This document shows positions 1 to 8,992 of a DNA stretch of 64,000 nt, piece by piece (positions within the stretch are counted from its first letter, which is position 1; each line of letters begins with the position of its first letter). Position numbers and translations under genes: made by a program. The notes beneath the pieces were generated by a model, which searched no databases, was not told the DNA's origin, and saw only the letters and a program-made list of their open reading frames with translations. This DNA comes from Vogesella sp. XCS3. GTDB lineage: Bacteria; Pseudomonadota; Gammaproteobacteria; Burkholderiales; Chromobacteriaceae. The stretch is taken from contig NZ_CP085530.1 of NCBI RefSeq assembly GCF_020616155.1, forward strand, positions 1,301,501 through 1,365,500, written 5' to 3'.

Positions 1-1
1 C

Positions 2-730
2 CTGGATGGCAGCGGCGCCATTACCGTTGATGAAATCACCCGCTGCGCGCAAACCCGGCTAGACCAGAATCTGGCCAATGCCTCGGGCATACTTGGCCAG
101 CACATGACGCTGGGCGGCAACAGCCAGTTTGTGCCCGCGTGGATCAAGGCCGCCTTTACCACGCCGCTTGCCCCCACACCGGTGGCAAGTAAACCGCTGC
201 CGCCTGCCGCCCTGCTGGCCGAAATCCACGCCCAGCGCGATGGCCGCCGCCAGTTGGTGGTGATGCCGGACAAACCGGCGCTAACCATAGGCAAGGACGC
301 GCTGCAGTTGCACCTTACCCCCGACCGTGACGGTTACCTGTATCTGGCACTGGCGGGTTCCGATGGTGAAAGCCTGTACCTGCTGTACCCCAACCAGCTG
401 GATGGCGACAACCGGGTACAGGCCGGCCAGCGCATCGACCTGCCGCGCGCCAGCTGGCGCATCACGGCTGGCGGGCCGGCCGGCGAAAATACTTTGCTGG
501 TGATACTGAGCGACACGCCGCGTGATCTGGCGCAGCTGAAAGGCGAAGCCGCCGGGCCGTTCGTCCACACCCTGCTGGATGGCGAAGGCCGCTCCGTGCT
601 GCAGCAGGCGCTAGGTAGCGCCAGCGCGCAATGCCAGGCCACAGCTAGCCCGCTACGCAATCTGCAGCTTGGCCGCCAGTGCAATGACAGCTTTGCCTCT
701 GCCCTGCTGACCATCCGCGAGCAACCTTGA
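2..730 (+). CDS. Caspase-family / DUF4384 protein, C-terminal part (5' end outside window)
   Basis: The frame is open from base 2, so the start lies upstream of the window. The first visible residues (LDGSGAITVDEITRCAQ) match the loop-and-helix segment that follows the protease fold in bacterial caspase-like (peptidase C14) proteins. A proline/alanine linker comes next, then a DUF4384-type beta domain (RDGYLYLALAGSDGESLYLLYPN...DNRVQAGQRIDLP). The catalytic His/Cys region would be upstream and cannot be seen. The stop (728-730) is followed 11 bases later by the next ATG, and that gene is joined to a CHAT-domain gene, so three genes probably form one operon. The caspase assignment rests on the C-terminal pattern only; the DUF4384 assignment is firmer. 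Confidence 0.7.
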   Translation: MDGSGAITVDEITRCAQTRLDQNLANASGILGQHMTLGGNSQFVPAWIKAAFTTPLAPTPVASKPLPPAALLAEIHAQRDGRRQLVVMPDKPALTIGKDALQLHLTPDRDGYLYLALAGSDGESLYLLYPNQLDGDNRVQAGQRIDLPRASWRITAGGPAGENTLLVILSDTPRDLAQLKGEAAGPFVHTLLDGEGRSVLQQALGSASAQCQATASPLRNLQLGRQCNDSFASALLTIREQP

Positions 731-741
731 AAGACAGCACC

Positions 742-1200
742 ATGAAAGCACGACTGATTGCGTTAAGCCTGCTACTGTGCAGCAGCCTGGCACAGGCCCA
801 GCTGGCCACAGAACCGGTAGCAGAAGCCCGCCAGATGACATTTTTTGACTCCCGGCTGTTTGATGGCCAGCTGTACGACGAACTGTCGCGCAAGCCAGCG
901 CAGCTGGAAATCATGGTGCCCGGCACCATGACGCTCACCCAGTTTTCGCCGCGGCTGGACCGCTGGATGAGCATCATCGGCGAAAGTGGCTCGCTGGCCT
1001 TGCAAGAAACCGCCGAACCGCCGCGCCTGGCCCAGCGCAGCCTGTTTGCCCTGCTACCCATGGTGTACAACATGGTGGCCGAAGCCAGGGAAGCAATGAT
1101 GAATGCCCAGGCCCGCCAGTACAACGCCACGATTTTCTACCACAAGGACAACGATGGCCGTGCGGTGATCGACCGCGTTCTGCTGAAGCGCAAACCCTGA
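742..1200 (+). CDS. Small predicted secreted protein in caspase/CHAT operon
   Basis: 152 residues from ATG 742; an in-frame TTG at 727 overlaps the previous stop but has no better ribosome site. The N-terminus (MKARLIALSLLLCSSLAQAQ) is a clear Sec signal peptide with an AQA cleavage site, so the protein should be periplasmic. The mature part is about 130 residues, mixed helix/strand, with no cysteine and no motif I recognise. Its TGA overlaps the ATG of the CHAT gene by one base (TGATG), indicating translational coupling. The position between two clan-CD-protease-like genes suggests an accessory, substrate or inhibitor role, but that is guesswork from context. Confidence 0.75.
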   Translation: MKARLIALSLLLCSSLAQAQLATEPVAEARQMTFFDSRLFDGQLYDELSRKPAQLEIMVPGTMTLTQFSPRLDRWMSIIGESGSLALQETAEPPRLAQRSLFALLPMVYNMVAEAREAMMNAQARQYNATIFYHKDNDGRAVIDRVLLKRKP

Positions 1201-4082
1201 TGCAGGCTGCTTTCTACCGTAGTTGGCCGCATCGCCTGCTTGGCTTAGCATTGCTGGCAGCATGCAGCACCCCGCTGTGGGCGCAGAGCCGGGCGCCAGG
1301 CCAGGGCGGTGCCATGATGGCACTGGGTGAGGCTTTTAACCGCGCGCTGTTGGCCGAGGACTATGACCAGGCCGAGACCATCGCGCGTGAACGCTTGCGC
1401 CTGAGCCAGGAAACCGGCCGCCCCCGCGCTATCGGCAATGCCTATCGCAACCTGGGCTCGGTGCTGACGCGCCAGGGCAAGCTGGTGGAGGCCGAGCTGG
1501 CAACACGCCAGGCGCTGCCGCTGGTAGAAAAGGCGCATGGCCGTATCTCGCGCCCGGTAGTACACGCCCAGCAAAACCTTATCAGCCTGCTGGTACGGCA
1601 AAACCGTTACGGCGAAGCCATGCGGCTGATAGACGATGCGCTTAACCGCATGCAGCAGCTGGCACCGGACCGCGTCGGCATGCTGGACCTGTGGAATGTA
1701 CAAGCCAAGGTACTGCGCCAGCTGGGCAAGCCGGAGCAGGCGCTAGCCATTCTGGACCGTGCCGCCGCGTACCCGGTTATTGCCGCCCCCATCGACGCCG
1801 GAGACAACCGCTCAGGCGAAGCCTGGGTCAGCCGCGCTAGGCGCGAGACCCAATTCCAGCGCGGCCTCTGCCTGCGCGGCCTTGGGCGGCTGGAAGAAGC
1901 GCGCCAAGTGCTGTCGCAGACACTGGCGGCCAATCAGGCAGCCCTGCCCATGCGCCCAGGCGATGTCATCGCCAGCCAGGGCGCGCTGGCCGACATCCTG
2001 CTGCGCCAGGACAAGCCGCAAGCGGCGTTACCCTTGCTGCAGGACGCCTACCAGCTGGCGGTACAGCACTTCGGCACCACCAACCCCATTGCTGCCAGCG
2101 CCGCCAGCGACCTGGCCAGCGCACTGCAAAGTGCCGGGCAGATCGAACGGGCAGAAGCCCTGTTACGGCAAGCCATGCAGCAACACGAACGCCTGGGTAG
2201 CCTGGGGCCTTTTATCGCAGACAGCCGCCAGCTGGTATTGCTGCTGATGAATAGCGGCCGCCAGACACAGGCACTGGAAGCGGCCAACAAGGGGCTGAAC
2301 GCCATCGACAAGCTGTTCGTGCAGACCCGTGGCATGGACGATGGGCTGCGCGAAGGCTTCATCCAGCGGTATGCACCGTTTTACACCCTGACACTGAACT
2401 TGCTGGGCAAGCTGCATGCGGCCCAGCCAGACAAAGGCTACGACCGGCAGATGCTGGAAGTCGTCTCCCGCACCCAGAGCCGCCTGTTCAGCGAGCTGAT
2501 GCGCCAGGCCGATGCCAGCCGGCTGTCGACAGAACCCGGCTACCAGGCGCTGCTGCAGCAACAAGCCAAAGCCCAGGCCCGCGTGCAGGCGCTGCGGCTG
2601 CAACTGGCCAATAGCGGCGGCCTGGACGAGGCCGACGACGACGAGGAAACCGGCGCTGCGCCGTCTGCGGCCAACCTGGCCCCAACACGCCGCGAAAGCT
2701 GGCAAGCCATGCCGGCCGCGCTAGCCGAGCTGGACAACATCCAGCAGCAGCTCTGGGCACGCTACCCGCGCATCATGGACCTGTCGCAGCCACGCAGCGT
2801 GACGGTCGGCCAGCTGCAACAACAAGTACTGCGCGATGGTGAAGCCCTGCTGAGCTACGCGGTACTGCCAGACCGTACCCTGGCCTTTGTTGTCAGCAAA
2901 AAACAATTCCGGCTATTCAGCCTGCCACTGGGCCGCGAGGCACTGGGCCAGATGGTCACAGCCATCCGCCAGCCCGAAGAAGCCGGTGGCGACAGCATGG
3001 CGGCCTTACGCACGCTGGACCCTGCCCTGCTGCACCAAGCCTACCGCCAGCTGATCCAGCCACTGGAGGGCGCCTTGCCACAGGGTGGCCGTGTACTGGT
3101 GGTAGGCGATGGCCCCTTGCACACCTTGCCGCTGGAAATGCTGGTCAGCCGCTGGGACGAGCCCGACCGCCAGGCGTTTGCCGCTGCCCGCGCGCAAGGG
3201 CCCTTGCTGGGGGAGTACGGCACCCTGTCTTACCTGCAGGCACGCTACCACTTTGCCTACCTGCCCAGCCTGTCCACCCTGGTATCCAAGCGCCTGTACC
3301 AGCCGGCCGCCCCCGCTTACAACACCAGCCTGGTGACCTTTGCCGACCCGCAGTTCGACCTGGGCCAGGCACCGGCCAATGGCTGGCTGGACACCCTGCT
3401 ATCGCGCAGTTACCGCAAGGTACACCAGCGCATCGAGATTCCGCGCCTGCCCGAGACGGCACAGGAGGCACGCAGCATTGCGGCGCTGCTGGGTGGCAAT
3501 AACCGCATCTACCTCGAACAGGCTGCGCAGGAACATACCCTCAAGCAGCTGGATCTGAGTGGCACGCGCTACCTGCACTTTGCCACCCACGGCTTGCTGG
3601 GGGGCGAGTTTGCCGCCATCAAGACGGCGCTAGATGGTAGCGAGGCCGCCGCTTCGCAGCGCCCACAGCCGGCCTTGCTACTGGCCTTAAGTGGCGACCT
3701 GCAAGGAGAAGACGGTCTGCTCACCGTCGCCGAAGTCGCCGAGCAGCTAAAGCTATCGGCGCAGCTGGTAGTGCTGTCGGCATGCAACACGGCAGGCGAG
3801 CAACAAGCAGCCAGCAGCGGCGAGGGCTTCGCCGGCCTGGCCCGTGCCTTCATGTATGCGGGCGCGCGCGGCATGCTGGTTAGCCACTGGGCGGTGGAAA
3901 GCCAGGCCACGCAAGAGCTGATGGTGGCCACCTTCGACCGGCTACGCCAGGGCGATGACAGCGCACGCGCCATCGAGGCGGCACGGGACACCCTGCGCCG
4001 CAGCCAATGGCAGCAGCAAGGTATTGCCCTGAGCCGCGCACACCCGTTTTTCTGGGCACCCTTCGTCTACGTGGGCGACTAA
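1200..4082 (+). CDS. TPR-repeat CHAT-domain protein, predicted lipoprotein
   Basis: 960 residues. The N-terminus has a signal sequence with a lipobox LAAC (Cys22), so it is probably a lipid-anchored envelope protein. Residues about 40-430 are helical tetratricopeptide repeats (several YRNLGSVLTRQGK-like units). A linker with an acidic run (DEADDDEETG) and a helical region follow. A CHAT domain fills about 620-960. The catalytic pair of this clan-CD peptidase family is present: His797 in HFATHGLLGG and Cys862 in VLSACNTAGE, ending in the typical HPFFWAPFVYVG. CHAT domains are caspase relatives, and several are proteases switched on by a partner through the TPR region. The gene is fused by a 1-base overlap to the small secreted gene upstream. 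Confidence 0.88.
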   Translation: MQAAFYRSWPHRLLGLALLAACSTPLWAQSRAPGQGGAMMALGEAFNRALLAEDYDQAETIARERLRLSQETGRPRAIGNAYRNLGSVLTRQGKLVEAELATRQALPLVEKAHGRISRPVVHAQQNLISLLVRQNRYGEAMRLIDDALNRMQQLAPDRVGMLDLWNVQAKVLRQLGKPEQALAILDRAAAYPVIAAPIDAGDNRSGEAWVSRARRETQFQRGLCLRGLGRLEEARQVLSQTLAANQAALPMRPGDVIASQGALADILLRQDKPQAALPLLQDAYQLAVQHFGTTNPIAASAASDLASALQSAGQIERAEALLRQAMQQHERLGSLGPFIADSRQLVLLLMNSGRQTQALEAANKGLNAIDKLFVQTRGMDDGLREGFIQRYAPFYTLTLNLLGKLHAAQPDKGYDRQMLEVVSRTQSRLFSELMRQADASRLSTEPGYQALLQQQAKAQARVQALRLQLANSGGLDEADDDEETGAAPSAANLAPTRRESWQAMPAALAELDNIQQQLWARYPRIMDLSQPRSVTVGQLQQQVLRDGEALLSYAVLPDRTLAFVVSKKQFRLFSLPLGREALGQMVTAIRQPEEAGGDSMAALRTLDPALLHQAYRQLIQPLEGALPQGGRVLVVGDGPLHTLPLEMLVSRWDEPDRQAFAAARAQGPLLGEYGTLSYLQARYHFAYLPSLSTLVSKRLYQPAAPAYNTSLVTFADPQFDLGQAPANGWLDTLLSRSYRKVHQRIEIPRLPETAQEARSIAALLGGNNRIYLEQAAQEHTLKQLDLSGTRYLHFATHGLLGGEFAAIKTALDGSEAAASQRPQPALLLALSGDLQGEDGLLTVAEVAEQLKLSAQLVVLSACNTAGEQQAASSGEGFAGLARAFMYAGARGMLVSHWAVESQATQELMVATFDRLRQGDDSARAIEAARDTLRRSQWQQQGIALSRAHPFFWAPFVYVGD

Positions 4083-4145
4083 TACTCATATTCAGGCATA
4101 GCGCTGGCTGGGTACCGCCAAGCAGTCGCGGCACCCGGTAGCTGT

Positions 4146-4158
4146 TGCGGCCAACCTT
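4146..4158 (-). repeat. Iterated uptake-like word AAGGTTGGCCGCA
   Basis: One of ten full 13-base copies in the window (others at 5962, 5982, 10660, 31524, 41723, 47099, 51516, 52423 and 53153). The 10-base core GTTGGCCGCA occurs 38 times by my manual scan. Plus-strand core starts: 1222, 5965, 8552, 10650, 12032, 14517, 19154, 26740, 29210, 33040, 37864, 41726, 42276, 42892, 46652, 47102, 50891, 52426, 61724. Minus-strand copies (leftmost base): 2666, 4146, 5982, 10660, 14472, 22596, 24268, 24613, 31524, 33385, 39161, 50482, 51516, 53153, 54977, 55247, 60930, 61958, 63324. This copy lies in the spacer between the CHAT gene and sulP. Confidence 0.85.
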
Positions 4159-4260
4159 GCGCTGGCGCACAGCATGTTGCTGTAACACGGTTAACCCTTG
4201 AAACAGGCAGGGTTTATTGCTTAGTCTGATGGCAATACAACTCGAACAAGACTGCCTGCC

Positions 4261-5934
4261 ATGCTCACTGCCTTGCCGGGGCTGCGCCCCACGCTGCTGG
4301 ATACCCTGCGCCACTACAACCGCCAGCTGTTCCGCCAGGACCTGATGGCCGGGCTCACGGTGGGCATTGTCGCCCTGCCGCTGGCCATGGCGTTTGCCAT
4401 CGCCAGTGGTGTGCCGCCGCAGGCGGGGATTTTTACCGCGGTGATTGCCGGCTTTCTGGCCTCGGCGCTGGGCGGCACGCGGCTATGCGTTACCGGGCCT
4501 ACCGGGGCGTTTATCGTCATCATCTACGGCATCGTGCTGAAGTACGGCGTGGCCAACCTGATTATCTGTACCTTCATGGCGGGGGTGATGCTGGTGATCA
4601 TGGGCTTGCTGCGGCTGGGGCAGGTCATCAAGTTTTTCCCCATGCCGCTGATTACCGGCTTTACCAACGGTATTGCCGTGCTGATTTTCCTCACCCAGCT
4701 GAAAGACTTTTTCGGCCTGCCCATCGACAAGATGCCGGCCGGCTTTTTTGCGGTAATGGATTTGCTGCGCGTGACCCTGCCGCAGTTCGACCCGCTGACG
4801 CTGGCCATCTCCATGGCGTCGCTGTTGCTGATCCTGTTCTGGCCCAAGCGGCTGGGCAAAACCCTGCCGGGGCCGTTTGTGGCGCTGATCCTGGCCACGC
4901 TGACCGTGACACTGTTCGAGCTGCCGCTGGCCACCATAGGCAGCAAATTCGGCGGCATACCGCAGGGGCTGCCGGCGTTTCACGGTCTGAGCTTTGACCC
5001 GGAACACCTGTCCGACCTGCTGGCGCCAGCCTTTACCATTGCCCTGCTGGGCGCGATCGAATCGCTGCTGTGCGCGGTGGTGGCCGACAGCCTCACCGGC
5101 GACAAGCACGACGCCAACCAGGAGCTGATCGCCCAGGGCGTGGCCAATATGGTAGTGCCGTTCTTTGGCGGCATTCCCGCCACCGGCGCGATAGCGCGCA
5201 CGGCCACCAATATCAGCAACGGTGGGCAAACGCCGGTATCGGGCATTGTGCACGCGGTCTTGCTGCTGCTGGTGATTCTGGTGGCGGCACCGCTGGCCGC
5301 GTACATTCCGCTGGCGGCGCTGGCAGCCATCCTGATCTCGGTGGCCATCAAGATGGGCGACTGGGATATCCGCAAGGCCGCGCAGTTCCCGCGCCAGGAC
5401 ACGGCCGTGCTGGCCATTACCTTTGCCCTGACGGTGATCTTCGACCTGACCATTGCGGTAGAAATCGGCCTGCTGATTGCCGCCGTGTTCTTTATCAAGC
5501 GCATGGCCGCCAGTACCAGCGTGCAGCAGCTCAAGCCGGAGCACGCCGTGCTGTACGAACGCCACTCGATTGCCGGCAAACACGTGCCTGCGGGCTGCGT
5601 GGCCTACCGGGTAGAAGGGGCGCTGTTTTTTGGTGCGGCCGATACCGTAGAACAGATTGCCCAGGAAGCCCCCGAGGCGCGGGTGATCATCCTGCAGCTG
5701 CACCGCCTGGTACTGCTGGACACCAGTGGCCTGCTGGCGCTGTCGGCACTGAACCAGCGCCTGGCGCAGCAAAACCGCACGCTGGTGATCTGCGGCGCGG
5801 GTACCGAAGTTACCGCCATGATACGCAGCGCCCACCTGGCCGAAGAAATGGGGCCGCGCAATATCCAGCCCGACCTCACCACCGCCCTGCAGCGGGCGGA
5901 AGAAGTGCTGACCAGCGGCGTGGTGTGGGGCTAG
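4261..5934 (+). CDS. SulP/SLC26-family anion transporter with STAS domain
   Basis: 557 residues. An N-terminal cytoplasmic stretch is followed by the SulP transmembrane core (about residues 28-430; LMAGLTVGIVALPLAMAFAIASGVPPQAGIFTA is the family's first signature) and a C-terminal cytoplasmic STAS domain (about 450-550; ILQLHRLVLLDTSGLLAL). Members move sulfate, bicarbonate or dicarboxylates across the inner membrane, coupled to protons or sodium. The substrate cannot be read from the sequence, and no carbonic anhydrase or sulfate-assimilation gene is adjacent. It stands alone behind a 178-base spacer and ends at a two-way terminator facing ppk2. Confidence 0.92.
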   Translation: MLTALPGLRPTLLDTLRHYNRQLFRQDLMAGLTVGIVALPLAMAFAIASGVPPQAGIFTAVIAGFLASALGGTRLCVTGPTGAFIVIIYGIVLKYGVANLIICTFMAGVMLVIMGLLRLGQVIKFFPMPLITGFTNGIAVLIFLTQLKDFFGLPIDKMPAGFFAVMDLLRVTLPQFDPLTLAISMASLLLILFWPKRLGKTLPGPFVALILATLTVTLFELPLATIGSKFGGIPQGLPAFHGLSFDPEHLSDLLAPAFTIALLGAIESLLCAVVADSLTGDKHDANQELIAQGVANMVVPFFGGIPATGAIARTATNISNGGQTPVSGIVHAVLLLLVILVAAPLAAYIPLAALAAILISVAIKMGDWDIRKAAQFPRQDTAVLAITFALTVIFDLTIAVEIGLLIAAVFFIKRMAASTSVQQLKPEHAVLYERHSIAGKHVPAGCVAYRVEGALFFGAADTVEQIAQEAPEARVIILQLHRLVLLDTSGLLALSALNQRLAQQNRTLVICGAGTEVTAMIRSAHLAEEMGPRNIQPDLTTALQRAEEVLTSGVVWG

Positions 5935-5956
5935 CCCGCCACCGGCGATAGCCCGC

Positions 5957-5997
5957 AAAAAAAGGTTGGCCGCAATCGCACTGCGGCCAACCTTTTT
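5957..5997. terminator. Bidirectional terminator built from two inverted uptake-like words
   Basis: An A7 run, then GGTTGGCCGCA, a 7-base loop, TGCGGCCAACC and a T5 run. The 11-base arms pair perfectly, and the flanking A and T tracts make it a rho-independent terminator in both directions. It lies between the convergent genes sulP and ppk2. Both arms are exact copies of the word repeated across the window, the same design as inverted DNA uptake sequences used as terminators in Neisseria. Confidence 0.93.
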
Positions 5998-6013
5998 GCT
6001 GCCTGGCAGCGTA

Positions 6014-7024
6014 TCAGAAGCTGCTGATATCTTTTTCAGAAGGCTCGAACACCTCGGCGGCGGCGCCGACAATGCGCTCGTCCGGCTTCAGGATGGCCGT
6101 GTTCTTGTTGGGGTACGGCAGCGTCCACAAAAAGTGGCGCAGGCAGTTCAGCCGCGCGCGCTTTTTGTCGTCGGACTTGATCACCGTCCACGGTGCATCC
6201 GCCGTATCGGTATGGAAGAACATCGCCTTCTTGGCTTCGGTGTAGTCGTCCCACTTGTCCAGCGACTGGATATCGATAGGCGACAGCTTCCAGTGCTTGA
6301 GCGGGTCGTCGCGGCGCGAGATAAAGCGGCGCAGCTGCTCTTCGCGGCTTACCGAGAACCAGAACTTGAACAGGCGGATGCCGCTGTTCACCAGCATGCG
6401 CTCCAGCTGCGGGGTCTGGCGCATGAATTCCAGGTATTCCTGCGGGGTACAAAAGCCCATCACGCGCTCTACACCGGCGCGGTTGTACCAGCTGCGGTCA
6501 AACAGCACCATTTCACCGGCGGTAGGCAGCAGCGGGATATAACGCTGGAAGTACCACTGGCCACGCTCTTGCTCGGTGGGTTTTTCCAGCGCCACCACAC
6601 GGGCGCCGCGCGGGTTCAGGTGCTCCATGAAACGTTTGATGGTACCGCCCTTGCCTGCTGCGTCGCGGCCTTCAAAAATCACCACAATTTTCTGGCCGGT
6701 TTCTTTCACCCAGTTCTGCACCTTCAGCAGCTCTACTTGCAGCTCGGCTTTCTGGCGTTCGTAATCGGCGCGCTTGATGCGGTTTTTGTACGGGTACGCG
6801 GCCGGCAGCGGCGCGCTGTTGCTGTCTTCTGCCGTGCCATGCGGTGCGTGCGCTACCTGCATGGCCACCGGTGCGTGGCTGACCGCCTCGATCTCGCGGG
6901 CGGCCGCCTCGCGCTGCGCCTGGGCTGACGGTTTGCGCCGGCGGCGGGCCGAGGCTTGCGGTGCTGCTGTGGTGGCGTCTGGCATGTCAGGGGTGGCCGC
7001 CATGGCCTTTTCGTTCTCATTCAT
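6014..7024 (-). CDS. ppk2: Polyphosphate kinase 2 (PPK2 family)
   Basis: 336 residues from the ATG at 7024, chosen because AGGAG lies 8 bases upstream; the longer frame to 7102 has no such site. PPK2 enzymes phosphorylate nucleoside di- or monophosphates with inorganic polyphosphate. The P-loop is GRDAAGKGG (residues 119-127) and the lid/Walker B region shows FDRSWYNRAGVE. The core ends in HFLWTLPYPNK, typical of the family. Residues 1-75 are an extra Ala/Arg/Pro-rich, probably disordered extension (ASARRRRKPSAQAQ), which might bind polyphosphate or nucleic acid. It is a single-domain form. It is convergent with sulP and divergent from glnS. Confidence 0.92.
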   Translation of the reverse strand: MNENEKAMAATPDMPDATTAAPQASARRRRKPSAQAQREAAAREIEAVSHAPVAMQVAHAPHGTAEDSNSAPLPAAYPYKNRIKRADYERQKAELQVELLKVQNWVKETGQKIVVIFEGRDAAGKGGTIKRFMEHLNPRGARVVALEKPTEQERGQWYFQRYIPLLPTAGEMVLFDRSWYNRAGVERVMGFCTPQEYLEFMRQTPQLERMLVNSGIRLFKFWFSVSREEQLRRFISRRDDPLKHWKLSPIDIQSLDKWDDYTEAKKAMFFHTDTADAPWTVIKSDDKKRARLNCLRHFLWTLPYPNKNTAILKPDERIVGAAAEVFEPSEKDISSF

Positions 7025-7163
7025 GGGCTGCTCCTGGGGGGTGGGTAAGCGAATCATGCTACGCCGATGTCCTGTAGTATTTGCCGATTTCGATAAATGC
7101 ACTTGATATGGCGCAAATCACCTGCCCCAATTACCCACTATCCGCGGGACGGGGGTTATCGGT

Positions 7164-7169
7164 TACAAT
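7164..7169 (+). promoter_or_regulatory. Possible -10 element of the glnS promoter
   Basis: TACAAT, 33 bases before the glnS ATG in the ppk2-glnS divergent spacer. It is a good sigma70 -10 box, but no convincing -35 element sits 16-18 bases upstream, so the call is tentative. Confidence 0.35.
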
Positions 7170-7201
7170 CGTGCGATTATCTATTGCTACAAGAAAAGTC
7201 G

Positions 7202-8887
7202 ATGTCTGCAGAAAACAATGCCCCGGTGATCAGCAACTTCATCCGCTCGATCATCGATGAAGACTTGGCCACCGGCAAACGTGCCGCCGTGGTGACCCGC
7301 TTTCCACCCGAGCCGAACGGCTACGCCCACGTAGGCCACGCCAAGGCGATCTGCATCAACTTCGGCCTGGCCGAAGACTACAACGGCCAGTGCAACCTGC
7401 GCATGGACGACACCAACCCGGAAAAAGAATCCGACGAGTTCGTGCAGGCCTTCCGCGAGGACATCAGCTGGCTGGGCTTCCAGTGGAACGGCGAGATCCG
7501 TTTTGCTTCCGACTACTTCGACCAGCTGTACGACTTTGCCGTAGAGCTGATCCGCGCCGGCAAGGCTTTTGTCTGCGACCTGACGCCGGACGAAATGCGC
7601 GAATACCGCGGTGGCCTGACCGCGCCGGGCAAGAACAGCCCCTACCGTGAACGCAGCGTAGAGGAAAACCTCGACCTGTTCACGCGCATGAAAAACGGCG
7701 AGTTTGCCGACGGCAGCAAGACGCTGCGCCTGAAGATCGATATGGCCTCGCCCAATATCAACTTGCGCGACCCGGCCATCTACCGTATCCGTCGCGTGCA
7801 TCACCACCGTACCGGCGACAAGTGGTGCATCTACCCGATGTACGACTACACGCACTGCATTTCCGACGCCATCGAAGGCATTACCCACAGCCTGTGCTCG
7901 CTGGAGTTCGAAGACCACCGCCCGCTGTACGACTGGGTGCTGGACAACATCAGCATCGGCCACCACCCGCAGCAGATCGAATTCTCGCGCCTGGAGCTGC
8001 TGTACGCGCTGACCTCCAAACGCAAGCTGCAGCACCTGGTAAACCAGGGCGTGGTAACCGGCTGGGACGACCCGCGCATGCCTACCATCGCCGGCATGCG
8101 CCGCCGCGGCTACAGCCCGGCTGGCGTGCGCCTGTTTGCGCAGCGTATTGGCGTGTCCAAGAGTGAAAACATCATCGACATGTCGGTGCTGGAAGGCGCC
8201 GTGCGTGAATCGCTGGAAAACGAATCGCCGCGCGTGATTGCGGTGCTGGACCCGATCAAGGTCACCCTCACCAACTACCAGGAAGGTGTTACCGGCAGCC
8301 GCAGCGCGCCGTTCCACCCGCACCACCCGGAAATGGGCGAGCGCGAGATCCCGCTGGCACGCGAGATCTACATCGAACGCGAAGACTTTGCCGAAGTGCC
8401 ACCGCCGAAATGGCAGCGCCTGACGCCGGGCGGCGAAGTACGCCTGCGCTACAGCTACGTGATCAAGTGCGATGAAGTCATCAAAGACGACAGCGGTAAC
8501 GTTATCGAGCTGAAGTGCTCCATCGACCACGACACGCTGGGCCAGAACCCGGTTGGCCGCAAGGTGAAGGGCGTGATCCACTGGATTGCCGCCAACCACG
8601 CCATCGAAGCCGAAGTACGCCTGTACGACCGCCTGTTCACCGAAGCACGCCCGGACGCGGTACGCGGTGAAGACGGCGAGTACGTGGACTTCATGAACTT
8701 CGTGAACCCGGCCTCGCTGACCACCATTACCGGCTATGTCGAGCCGGTAGTACTGCAGGCAGCGCCTGAAACCCGCTACCAGTTCGAGCGTATCGGTTAT
8801 TTCGTGACCGACCGCCGCGAACACCAGGCGGGCGCCAAACCGGTGTTCAACCGCACCGTTGGCCTGAAAGACAACTGGAGCAAATAA
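7202..8887 (+). CDS. glnS: Glutaminyl-tRNA synthetase
   Basis: 561 residues from ATG 7202 ([10 protein letters not shown]); an in-frame ATG at 7097 would add 35 unrelated residues. It charges tRNA-Gln with glutamine in the cytoplasm. The class I HIGH motif is seen as [12 protein letters not shown] (residues 35-46) and the KMSKS loop as GVSKS near residue 318. The catalytic core is followed by the two beta-barrel anticodon-binding domains (about 340-555). Length agrees with bacterial GlnRS (about 550). It appears monocistronic, with its own terminator at 8898-8937. Confidence 0.97.
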   Translation: MSAENNAPVISNFIRSIIDEDLATGKRAAVVTRFPPEPNGYAHVGHAKAICINFGLAEDYNGQCNLRMDDTNPEKESDEFVQAFREDISWLGFQWNGEIRFASDYFDQLYDFAVELIRAGKAFVCDLTPDEMREYRGGLTAPGKNSPYRERSVEENLDLFTRMKNGEFADGSKTLRLKIDMASPNINLRDPAIYRIRRVHHHRTGDKWCIYPMYDYTHCISDAIEGITHSLCSLEFEDHRPLYDWVLDNISIGHHPQQIEFSRLELLYALTSKRKLQHLVNQGVVTGWDDPRMPTIAGMRRRGYSPAGVRLFAQRIGVSKSENIIDMSVLEGAVRESLENESPRVIAVLDPIKVTLTNYQEGVTGSRSAPFHPHHPEMGEREIPLAREIYIEREDFAEVPPPKWQRLTPGGEVRLRYSYVIKCDEVIKDDSGNVIELKCSIDHDTLGQNPVGRKVKGVIHWIAANHAIEAEVRLYDRLFTEARPDAVRGEDGEYVDFMNFVNPASLTTITGYVEPVVLQAAPETRYQFERIGYFVTDRREHQAGAKPVFNRTVGLKDNWSK

Positions 8888-8897
8888 ATCCAGCCAT

Positions 8898-8937
8898 AAC
8901 GGCAAGCCCTGCACGCAGGGGCTTGCCGTTTTTTTTT
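8898..8937 (+). terminator. Rho-independent terminator of glnS
   Basis: An arm beginning AACGGCAAGCCCTGC pairs with GCAGGGGCTTGCCGTT (one bulged G), followed by a run of nine or more T. It begins 10 bases after the glnS stop. Confidence 0.92.
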
Positions 8938-8992
8938 GCCCTGCGCGATACTGCAGGGTCTGCGTCTATAAAACGAAATACGGGGCCCATCC

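Noticed and set aside
4483..6072. 529-codon open frame antisense to the SulP gene
   Set aside because: Low-complexity His/Gln/Arg-rich translation with no domain, lying wholly over a conserved gene; a typical GC-rich shadow frame.
7187..8914. 575-codon open frame antisense to glnS
   Set aside because: Same reason: Val/Ala/His-rich shadow of a conserved gene, no ribosome site or family features.
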